Shown: piece by piece, positions 1 through 4,794 of the stretch
Layout: the number at the start of each line of letters is the position of its first letter
How positions within the stretch are numbered: position 1 is the first letter of the stretch
Position numbers and translations under genes: made by a program
Origin: Burkholderiales bacterium
GTDB taxonomy: Bacteria > Pseudomonadota > Gammaproteobacteria > Burkholderiales > Burkholderiaceae
Length of the DNA: 6,507 nt
Reading direction: 5' to 3'
NCBI GenBank assembly: GCA_947371645.1
Contig: CANBQJ010000213.1
Span: forward strand, 1 to 6,507
Notes under the pieces: generated by a model
What the model was told of the DNA's origin: nothing
Seen by the model: only the letters and a program-made list of their open reading frames with translations
Database searches by the model: none

Positions 1-45
1 GTCTGGGGCGTTGGGTATGTGTTCGTGCCGGACGGTGGGGCCTGA
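1..45 (+). CDS. C-terminal end of an OmpR-family response regulator (partial)
   Basis: Only the last 14 codons and the TGA stop are inside the window. They read VWGVGYVFVPDGGA. The G-x-GY-x-F pattern is the wing beta-hairpin that ends the DNA-binding winged-helix domain of OmpR/PhoB regulators. The kinase gene starts 3 bp after the stop, so the two are almost certainly co-transcribed and form one two-component system. The receiver domain and the phosphorylated Asp lie outside the window. Family assignment rests on this short tail plus the neighbouring kinase. Confidence 0.85.
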   Translation, partial: VWGVGYVFVPDGGA

Positions 46-48
46 CGC

Positions 49-1377
49 ATGCCGAAAAAGCGCTTTGCGCTCAGCCTTTTCTGGCGAACTTTCATCCTGC
101 TGGGCCTGCTGTTGACGGCAGGCATCGTGGCCTGGGTCCAGACCTTCAAGGCGCTGGACTTCGAGCCGCGCGCGGTGCAGGCCTCGCAGCAGATCGCTTC
201 GCTGGTGAACCTGTCGCGCGCGGCCCTGCGCTATGCCGACAGCATCAACCGGGTCACCCTGATCAAGACCATCTTCGATCAGGAGTCCATCGTGCTCAAG
301 CCGCACGAGCCCTCGGACCGCTTCGAGCCTTTCGAGGTGAGCCACTTCACCCGCGCCATTGGCAGCGAATTGCGCACGAAGCTGGGCCCCGCCACCACGG
401 TGGCCAGCAGCGTCAATGGCGTGCCGGGCCTGTGGGTGGGCTTCCAGATCGAGCGCGACAACTACTGGCTGCAGGCGGACAACGGCCGCGTGCAACCGCT
501 GGCCGGGCGCACCTGGTTCATCTGGGTGGGCATCGCGCTGATCGCCACGGTGCTGGGCTCGGCCATCATTGCGCGCCTGATCAACCAGCCGCTGAGAGAG
601 CTGTCTTTCGCCGCCAGCCGCATCCGTGAAGGCGAGTACGACTCCGTGCTCGATGAGACCATGATCACCCGCGAGATCCGCGAGGTGAACCAGGGCTTCA
701 ACCGCATGGCGCGAGAACTGGCCAAAGTGGAAGAAGACCGCGCCGTGATGCTGGCCGGCATCAGCCACGACCTGCGCACGCCGCTGGCCCGGCTGCGCCT
801 GGAAGCCGAGATGAGCGTCAACGACGACGAGGCCAAGCGCAACATCGCCGCCGACATCGACCAGCTCGACGCCATCATCGACAAGTTCATGGACTACGCC
901 CGCCCGGGCGATGTGGAGCTGATGCCGGTGCACGTCTCCAGCGTGGTGGACAAGTCCATCAGCCAGTTCCGCGACACCAAGCGCATCCGCATCACCGCCA
1001 AGCTGCCCATCGACACCAAGGTCATGGCCGATGAAACCGAGCTGGGCCGCGTGCTCACCAACCTGTTCGAGAACGCGCGCCGCTATGGCCGCAACACCTA
1101 CACGGGCGTGACCAATGTGGACGTGAGCTACACGCGCTCGGGCTCGTGGGTGATCCTGAGCGTGCGCGACCACGGCCCCGGCGTGGCCACTGAAAAACTG
1201 GCCCAGTTGACCACCCCCTTCTTCCGCGGCGACGCGGCCAGAACGGCGGCCACGGGCGCCGGCCTGGGCCTGGCCATCGTGGACAAGGCCCTGCAGCGCA
1301 TGGGTGGCGCGCTGGAGCTGGCCAATGCCCCAGGCGGCGGCCTGGTGGCCCACATCCGCCTCAAGCGGGCGGCTTGA
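49..1377 (+). CDS. EnvZ-type sensor histidine kinase of a two-component system
   Basis: Inner-membrane sensor kinase, 442 aa, that would autophosphorylate a His and pass the phosphate to the regulator encoded just upstream. Visible architecture: a short basic N-terminus; TM1 at about residues 14-33; a periplasmic sensor region of about 120 residues; TM2 at about 156-176; a HAMP domain at about 177-229; the H-box SHDLRTPLARLR with phospho-acceptor His240; the N-box NLFENARRYG (338-347); the G1 box DHGPG (374-378); the F-box PFFRGD (390-395); and the G2 box GAGLGLAIV (403-411). All catalytic boxes are intact. The HDLRTPLARLRLE sequence and the size fit the EnvZ/RisS group that pairs with OmpR-like regulators. 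The signal sensed cannot be read from the sequence. The ATG lies 3 bp after the regulator stop, typical of translational coupling. Confidence 0.95.
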   Translation: MPKKRFALSLFWRTFILLGLLLTAGIVAWVQTFKALDFEPRAVQASQQIASLVNLSRAALRYADSINRVTLIKTIFDQESIVLKPHEPSDRFEPFEVSHFTRAIGSELRTKLGPATTVASSVNGVPGLWVGFQIERDNYWLQADNGRVQPLAGRTWFIWVGIALIATVLGSAIIARLINQPLRELSFAASRIREGEYDSVLDETMITREIREVNQGFNRMARELAKVEEDRAVMLAGISHDLRTPLARLRLEAEMSVNDDEAKRNIAADIDQLDAIIDKFMDYARPGDVELMPVHVSSVVDKSISQFRDTKRIRITAKLPIDTKVMADETELGRVLTNLFENARRYGRNTYTGVTNVDVSYTRSGSWVILSVRDHGPGVATEKLAQLTTPFFRGDAARTAATGAGLGLAIVDKALQRMGGALELANAPGGGLVAHIRLKRAA

Positions 1378-1383
1378 CCTGAG

Positions 1384-1401
1384 GGAGGGCTCAGGCCCTC
1401 C
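1384..1401. terminator. GC-rich hairpin between convergent kinase gene and ispF
   Basis: A perfect 7-bp inverted repeat (GGAGGGC 1384-1390, GCCCTCC 1395-1401) encloses a TCAG loop in the 27-bp gap between two convergent genes. Being symmetrical, it could end transcription from both sides. Neither side has a U-tract, so a classical intrinsic terminator is not proven. A second, mutually exclusive hairpin (CCTGAG 1378-1383 with CTCAGG 1390-1395) overlaps it. Confidence 0.4.
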
Positions 1402-1422
1402 AGATCAGACCCTCCAGATCAG
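1396..1422. repeat. Tandem duplication of 13-14 bp across the ispF stop codon
   Basis: The 13-mer CCCTCCAGATCAG occurs at 1396-1408 and again at 1410-1422, giving a 14-bp period (13 bp identical plus one A). On the minus strand the first copy encodes the end of IspF (LIWR-V), and the second copy, read in a shifted frame, supplies the TGA. If one copy is removed, the same frame reads LIWR-A followed by TGA, which suggests the repeat arose by slippage and was tolerated because it hardly changes the protein end. Confidence 0.8.
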
Positions 1423-1899
1423 GCACACGGCGCGGGCCTCGATGGCCTGCTGCTCGCCCACGGGGCCCATCTTCTCGGCCGTCTTGGCCTTCACGTTGAC
1501 GGCATCCGCGTCCAGCCCCAGGGCCTGGGCGATGCCGGTGCGCATGGCGGGGATGTGCGGCGCCATCTTGGGCGCCTGGGCCACGATCGTGGCATCCACA
1601 TTGCCCAGCTGCCAGCCCCTCGCCTTCACCAGACTGGCCGCATGCGTCAGCAGCACCAGGGAATCGGCCCCACGGAAGGCCGGGTCGGTGTCCGGGAAGT
1701 GCTGGCCGATGTCCCCCAGGCCAGCTGCACCCAGCAAAGCATCCGTGATGGCGTGCAACAGGGCGTCTGCATCCGAGTGGCCCAACAGGCCCAGGTGATG
1801 CGGGATGGTCACGCCACCCAGCACGAGCGCGCGACCGGGCACAAGGGCGTGGATGTCCCACCCCTCGCCCACCCGAATGACCGGCATGGGGATGTTCAT
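1405..1899 (-). CDS. ispF: 2-C-methyl-D-erythritol 2,4-cyclodiphosphate synthase
   Basis: Cytosolic enzyme of the MEP isoprenoid pathway. It converts CDP-methylerythritol 2-phosphate to methylerythritol 2,4-cyclodiphosphate with release of CMP, and works as a homotrimer. The 164-aa product matches the usual family length (about 160). Zinc ligands are Asp15 and His17 in GEGWDIHAL, and His49 in [20 protein letters not shown], spaced as in E. coli IspF (Asp8, His10, His42). [12 protein letters not shown] and the C-terminal KAKTAEKMG also match the family. I chose the ATG at 1899-1897, which puts [15 protein letters not shown] at the N-terminus; the frame stays open further upstream but that sequence is unlike IspF. 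No strong Shine-Dalgarno sequence precedes it, and a second ATG 12 bp in is possible. ispD, often the upstream neighbour in this group, is absent, so ispF seems monocistronic. The C-terminus is altered by the tandem repeat at 1396-1422. Confidence 0.96.
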   Translation of the reverse strand: MNIPMPVIRVGEGWDIHALVPGRALVLGGVTIPHHLGLLGHSDADALLHAITDALLGAAGLGDIGQHFPDTDPAFRGADSLVLLTHAASLVKARGWQLGNVDATIVAQAPKMAPHIPAMRTGIAQALGLDADAVNVKAKTAEKMGPVGEQQAIEARAVCLIWRV

Positions 1900-1956
1900 G
1901 GTTCGATCTGTTTGATGAAGGTTCGACATTGTGCGACATGGCCACGGCGGCATCTG

Positions 1957-2005
1957 CGCACCAGAATGGGAACCCAAACCCGGCATCCGCACCCACTTTG
2001 GTACA
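1957..2005 (+). promoter_or_regulatory. Two imperfect NtrC-like enhancer sites upstream of amt
   Basis: Site 1 (1957-1973) reads CGCACCAGAATGGGAAC. Its left half is a full GCACCA and its centre ATGG also fits the NtrC dyad TGCACCA-N4-TGGTGCA, but its right half is degenerate. Site 2 (about 1988-2005) has GCACC and GGTAC arms with one extra spacer base. Their centres are about 32 bp apart, three helical turns, and fall about 83 and 51 bp before the predicted sigma-54 start. The arrangement resembles known NtrC enhancers, but the individual matches are modest. Confidence 0.3.
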
Positions 2006-2021
2006 CAAACGCCCCAAATAC

Positions 2022-2037
2022 AGGCATGCAAATTGCA
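2022..2037 (+). promoter_or_regulatory. Sigma-54 (RpoN) promoter for amt
   Basis: The sequence AGGCATGCAAATTGCA matches the sigma-54 consensus TGGCACG-N4-TTGCA at 10 of 12 defined positions, including the invariant GG (2023-2024) and GC (2035-2036) with exactly 10 bp between. Transcription would start near 2048, giving a leader of about 84 nt before the amt ATG. It also sits in a perfect 7-bp dyad (CATGCAA-A-TTGCATG, 2025-2039). Sigma-54 control of ammonium transporters through NtrC is well established in proteobacteria, so position and target agree. Confidence 0.6.
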
Positions 2038-2131
2038 TGTTTTCGGTGCATTTTCAACCACCGACGGCCAGATCGACCTGAATACGCCCTGCATGGGTGC
2101 ATTCGTGCGGGTCTTTGGCCCATAGCAGCAC

Positions 2132-3334
2132 ATGGAACAACTCAAACAAAGCGCCGATGCGCTCTTCATCCTGATTGGCGCCGTCATGGTGCTGGCGATG
2201 CACGCGGGCTTCGCCTTTCTGGAGCTGGGCACCGTCCGAGGCAAGAACCAGGTCAACGCCCTGGTCAAGATCCTCGTGGACTTCTGCGTCTCCACCATCG
2301 CCTATTTCTTCGTGGGCTACACCGTGGCCTATGGCGTGGACTTCTTCGTGGGTGCGGGCACCCTGGTGCAGCACAACGGCTATGCCCTGGTGAAGTTCTT
2401 CTTCCTGCTGACCTTTGCAGCGGCCATTCCCGCCATCATTTCGGGCGGCATCGCCGAGCGGGCCAAATTCGGCCCGCAGCTGGCCGCCACGGCCCTGATC
2501 GTGGGGGTCTTCTACCCGCTGTGCGAAGGCACGGTGTGGGCCAACAAGTTCGGCTTCGAAGACTGGCTGCAGGCCGTCACCGGTGGCCAACTGCATGATT
2601 TCGCCGGTTCTTTGGTGGTGCATGCCTTTGGTGGTTGGATCGCCCTGCCTGCCGTGCTGATCCTGGGGGCGCGGCGCAACCGCTACCGCAAAGATGGCGC
2701 CATGTCGGCCCATCCGCCGTCGAGCATCCCCTTCCTGGCCCTGGGTTCGTGGATCCTGGCCGTGGGCTGGTTTGGCTTCAACGTGATGAGCGCCCAGACC
2801 ATCGACAAGATGTCGGGCCTGGTGGCGGTCAACTCGCTGATGGCCCTGGTGGGCGGCACGCTGGTGGCCGTGCTGTTGGGACGCAACGACCCAGGCTTCG
2901 CCTACAACGGCCCCCTGGCCGGCCTGGTGGCCGTGTGTGCCGGCTCCGACGTCATGCACCCTGCTGGTGCGCTGGTGGTGGGTGCCATCGCCGGGGCCAT
3001 CTTCGTGTGGATGTTCACGCTGGTGCAAAACAAGTGGAAGATCGACGATGTGCTGGGCGTGTGGCCGCTGCACGGCCTGTGCGGGGCGTGGGGCGGCATC
3101 GCGGCGGGTATTTTTGGCCAGACCCGCCTGGGTGGCGCCGGTGGCGTGGTGCTGGGCACGCAGCTGCTCGGCACGGCCTGCGTGGTGGCTTTCGCACTGC
3201 TCACCGGGGGCCTGGTTTACGGCCTGCTCAACCTGGCGCTGGGCCTGCGCCTGACCCAGGAAGAAGAGTTCGACGGCGCAGATTTGTCCATCCACCGCAT
3301 CCAGGCCTCGCCGGAACGCGAAGCCAGTTGGTGA
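2132..3334 (+). CDS. amt: Ammonium transporter, Amt/MEP/Rh family
   Basis: Inner-membrane trimeric channel that takes up ammonium when it is scarce. The 400-aa product is hydrophobic with about 11 membrane segments and no cleaved signal peptide, unlike E. coli AmtB. Pore residues are in place: Asp156 and the first twin His, His164, in [10 protein letters not shown]; the second twin His, His314, in [14 protein letters not shown]; the GWFGFN segment with Phe214 and Ser220 near the outer gate; and Phe95 upstream of AER as the probable second gate Phe. The cytosolic tail (about 376-400, [13 protein letters not shown]) resembles the tail contacted by PII proteins of the GlnK type. No glnK lies next to it, since the upstream neighbour is divergent ispF and the downstream one an antitoxin gene. 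The ATG has a poor Shine-Dalgarno sequence but fits the family N-terminus. It is probably driven by the sigma-54 promoter at 2022-2037. The symbol follows the family; a strain may use amtB. Confidence 0.97.
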   Translation: MEQLKQSADALFILIGAVMVLAMHAGFAFLELGTVRGKNQVNALVKILVDFCVSTIAYFFVGYTVAYGVDFFVGAGTLVQHNGYALVKFFFLLTFAAAIPAIISGGIAERAKFGPQLAATALIVGVFYPLCEGTVWANKFGFEDWLQAVTGGQLHDFAGSLVVHAFGGWIALPAVLILGARRNRYRKDGAMSAHPPSSIPFLALGSWILAVGWFGFNVMSAQTIDKMSGLVAVNSLMALVGGTLVAVLLGRNDPGFAYNGPLAGLVAVCAGSDVMHPAGALVVGAIAGAIFVWMFTLVQNKWKIDDVLGVWPLHGLCGAWGGIAAGIFGQTRLGGAGGVVLGTQLLGTACVVAFALLTGGLVYGLLNLALGLRLTQEEEFDGADLSIHRIQASPEREASW

Positions 3335-3335
3335 G

Positions 3336-3349
3336 CCCCTCACACGGGG
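3336..3349 (+). terminator. Weak hairpin just after amt
   Basis: A 4-bp GC stem (CCCC 3336-3339, GGGG 3346-3349) with a six-base loop follows the amt stop by one base. No U-tract follows, and the promoter of the next gene begins 2 bp later. It may only slow polymerase. Confidence is low. Confidence 0.2.
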
Positions 3350-3351
3350 AT

Positions 3352-3379
3352 TGGACAAAATAGCCGAAATGGCTAAAAT
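3352..3379 (+). promoter_or_regulatory. Sigma-70-type promoter of the antitoxin-toxin operon
   Basis: A -35 box TGGACA (3352-3357, 5 of 6 to TTGACA) and a -10 box TAAAAT (3374-3379, 5 of 6 to TATAAT) are separated by 16 bp. The stretch is AT-rich compared with the surrounding coding DNA and lies 57 bp before the antitoxin ATG. Confidence 0.6.
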
Positions 3380-3383
3380 GGCT
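3361..3383 (+). promoter_or_regulatory. Putative autoregulatory operator in the antitoxin promoter
   Basis: The inverted repeat TAGCC-GAAAT-GGCTA (3361-3375) fills the spacer between the -35 and -10 boxes. AAATGGCT (3367-3374) is repeated directly at 3376-3383, covering the -10 box, so three GGCT/AGCC half-sites are present. Phd/YefM antitoxins usually repress their own operon by binding such palindromes through the N-terminal domain. The binder here is inferred. Confidence 0.5.
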
Positions 3384-3436
3384 CGCGTGGTGACCGATGA
3401 AACCCTCGTCGGCCACCGCCCTCCGAAGGAGCTCTC

Positions 3437-3781
3437 ATGTCTGCCCTGACCTTGCGCAACCACCGTGGTGAAGAAGTCGCGGTGCCTGGTTTTTCTGCCA
3501 CAGAAGCCAAGAACAGTTTCGGCAAGGTGCTGGACACCGCCATCAGCCAAGGCATGGCCGCGATCACCAAACGCGACCGCCCCACCGCTGTGGTGCTGTC
3601 CCTGGATGCCTACCAGGCCTTGCTGGGCGCGCAATACCGGCCGCTGGACACGCTGAGTCACGAGTTCGACGCCCTGCTGCAACAGATGCAAAGCCCCGCA
3701 GCGCAGCAAGGCATGATGGATGCCTTCGACGCCAGCCCCGAAGAGCTGGGGCAGGCCGCACTGGCCGCTGCCCGCCGCTGA
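3437..3781 (+). CDS. Phd/YefM-family antitoxin of a type II toxin-antitoxin module
   Basis: Small cytoplasmic protein, 114 aa, expected to bind DNA as a dimer and neutralise the toxin encoded downstream. Residues 20-63 carry the Phd/YefM signature: SATEAKNSFGKVLDTA (20-35), then AITKRDRPTAVVLSL (42-56) and DAYQALLG (57-64). The first part matches the conserved ATEAKNxFGxLL core. The C-terminal half (about 70-114) is Gln/Ala-rich, probably helical, and would be the toxin-binding tail; it is longer than in Phd itself (73 aa). The ATG has a strong Shine-Dalgarno AAGGAG (3426-3431) five bases upstream. The next gene is a zeta-like P-loop protein rather than a Doc or RelE/YoeB toxin, and the gap to it is 109 bp, wide for a toxin-antitoxin pair. 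The family is clear, while the partner is inferred from position. Confidence 0.88.
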   Translation: MSALTLRNHRGEEVAVPGFSATEAKNSFGKVLDTAISQGMAAITKRDRPTAVVLSLDAYQALLGAQYRPLDTLSHEFDALLQQMQSPAAQQGMMDAFDASPEELGQAALAAARR

Positions 3782-3821
3782 GGCGCAGCGCTCACAACCC
3801 CATTCCCCCTGCACGCCCACC

Positions 3822-3836
3822 GCCCGCCGTGCGGGC
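3822..3836 (+). repeat. GC hairpin in the antitoxin-toxin gap
   Basis: A perfect 6-bp inverted repeat, GCCCGC (3822-3827) and GCGGGC (3831-3836), surrounds a three-base loop in the 109-bp gap between antitoxin and toxin genes. No U-run follows, so complete termination is unlikely. It could reduce readthrough or mark an mRNA processing point, keeping toxin output below antitoxin output. The rest of the gap shows only the toxin Shine-Dalgarno sequence. Confidence 0.4.
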
Positions 3837-3890
3837 TGGCGTCAGCATTGCGACCGCGGGTGACACCCATCTTCAACAGGGAACACCACC

Positions 3891-4649
3891 GTGGTCAAGA
3901 CCACCCATGCGCCGCAGATCTTCGTGCTGGCTGGCACCAACGGTGCGGGCAAGAGCAGCGTGGGCGGCGCCACGATCAGAGCCCGAGGTGGCCAGTACTT
4001 CAACCCAGATGAAGCTGCGGCCCGCATCCGGCAGGCCCAACCTCACCTGAGCGCCACCCAAGCCAACAGCGCGGCGTGGCATGAGGGCAAGCGTCTGCTT
4101 CAACAGGCCATTGCCCAGCGCCAGCACTACAACTTCGAAACCACCTTGGGTGGCAAGACCTTCACCCGTTTACTGACCGAAGCGGCAGAGGCGGGCTTTG
4201 AGGTGCGCATCTGGTACGTGGGGCTGGACAGCCCCGAGACCCACCTGGCCCGCATCCGCGCCCGGGTCCAGCACGGGGGGCATGACATCCCTGAAGCCGA
4301 CGTGCGCCGGCGTTTTGACCACAGCCGGCTGCAACTGGTGACGCTGCTGCCCCACCTGCAGGAACTGCGCGTGTACGACAACAGCACAGAGGCGTCTCCT
4401 CAGCAAGGCCAGGCACCAAGCCCTCGGCTGGTGCTGCATTGGGTACGTCATGCCGACCTGGGCAAGGCCCCGCCGTCTGGCGACATGCGCATGCCTGCCA
4501 CGCCAGCAGACTGGACCGCAACGCCAGGCTGGGCCAAACCCCTGGTGGTGGCCGCAGGCAAACTGAGGCGTGCCGAAGCACCGCCAGCGCCCGCCCCCGA
4601 TGCCGCCTCTGCGGCACCGCCACGGCGCGGCCCCCGCCGCAAAATTTGA
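3891..4649 (+). CDS. Zeta-toxin/COG4185-like P-loop kinase, probable toxin
   Basis: Cytoplasmic nucleotide-binding protein, 252 aa. Walker A is GTNGAGKSS (15-23, Lys21 and Ser22). A conserved acidic motif, YFNPDEAA, includes Asp40. NFETTLGGKTF (81-91) is the FETTL motif typical of zeta-like and COG4185 predicted kinases. RARVQHGGHDIP (123-134) followed by DVRRRFDHS (137-145) supplies the Arg-rich lid region, and VYDNS (161-165) closes the domain. Classical zeta toxins phosphorylate UDP-N-acetylglucosamine and block cell-wall synthesis; whether this protein uses that substrate is unknown. The tail (about 222-252) is Pro/Ala/Arg-rich and probably disordered. The start is GTG: an in-frame stop at 3861-3863 leaves no ATG upstream, and AGGGA (3878-3882) is well placed. 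It follows a Phd-type antitoxin gene, which supports a toxin role, though it could be a standalone kinase. Confidence 0.85.
   Translation: MVKTTHAPQIFVLAGTNGAGKSSVGGATIRARGGQYFNPDEAAARIRQAQPHLSATQANSAAWHEGKRLLQQAIAQRQHYNFETTLGGKTFTRLLTEAAEAGFEVRIWYVGLDSPETHLARIRARVQHGGHDIPEADVRRRFDHSRLQLVTLLPHLQELRVYDNSTEASPQQGQAPSPRLVLHWVRHADLGKAPPSGDMRMPATPADWTATPGWAKPLVVAAGKLRRAEAPPAPAPDAASAAPPRRGPRRKI
4627..4640 (+). terminator. Possible terminator hairpin at the end of the toxin gene
   Basis: GCGGC (4627-4631) and GCCGC (4636-4640) form a perfect 5-bp GC stem with a CCCC loop, followed by AAAATTTG. It lies inside the last codons of the toxin gene. The T-run is only three long, so termination would be weak at best. 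Confidence 0.2.
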
Positions 4650-4721
4650 TTGGCACGGCGGTTTGAAAACAAAACACCGAACTGGTCCGATTTTCTGGGT
4701 GTAAATTCGCGGTTTTCCATT

Positions 4722-4735
4722 TTGACCGCCATTAA
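4722..4735 (+). promoter_or_regulatory. FNR/Anr-like binding site upstream of the peroxidase gene
   Basis: TTGAC-CGCC-ATTAA matches the FNR dyad TTGAT-N4-ATCAA at 8 of 10 defined positions with correct spacing; each half-site has one mismatch. It is centred 66 bp before the peroxidase ATG. Bacterial cytochrome c peroxidase genes are often controlled by FNR-type oxygen regulators, which fits. No convincing -10 box lies at the class II distance, so activation versus repression cannot be decided. Confidence 0.4.
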
Positions 4736-4794
4736 GAATGTCCTCAGGGTTGCCGAAGAAACAACCCGTGCAGTTCAACGCGCCGAGGACATTC
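4736..4794 (+). promoter_or_regulatory. Leader RNA structure sequestering the peroxidase ribosome binding site
   Basis: GAATGTCCTC (4736-4745) is the exact reverse complement of GAGGACATTC (4785-4794), which contains the Shine-Dalgarno GAGGA (4785-4789) and ends at the base before the start codon. Inside it is a second perfect inverted repeat, GGGTTG (4747-4752) with CAACCC (4762-4767) around a nine-base loop, then 17 unpaired bases. In RNA this makes a 10-bp closing stem with a nested hairpin that would block ribosome entry. I do not recognise it as a known riboswitch or thermometer class. Confidence 0.6.

Noticed and set aside
2034..2050. TGCATGTTTTCGGTGCA as an NtrC site
   Set aside because: Half-sites and spacing fit quite well, but it overlaps the -12 region and start of the sigma-54 promoter, a position where an enhancer site would block rather than activate; kept only as a possible alternative.
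2094..2109. A second GG-N10-GC motif close to the amt start codon
   Set aside because: Apart from GG and GC almost no consensus bases match, and the start would leave only about 10 nt of leader without a Shine-Dalgarno sequence.
1900..2298. Upstream extension of the ispF reading frame into the amt gene
   Set aside because: The frame is open, but the added 133 residues do not resemble IspF and would overlap the start of amt and its promoter.
2054..3820. 588-codon open frame on the minus strand across amt and the antitoxin gene
   Set aside because: It is antisense to two well-recognised genes, and its product is rich in His, Gln, Gly and Arg as expected for the reverse frame of GC-rich coding DNA.
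4651..4666. TGGCACGGCGGTTTGA resembles a sigma-54 promoter before the peroxidase gene
   Set aside because: The -24 half is perfect, but the -12 half reads TTTGA instead of TTGCA, so the essential GC at 10-bp spacing is missing.
4738..4794. Earlier ATG for the peroxidase gene
   Set aside because: It would place 19 polar residues before the signal peptide, has no Shine-Dalgarno sequence and falls inside the leader stem.
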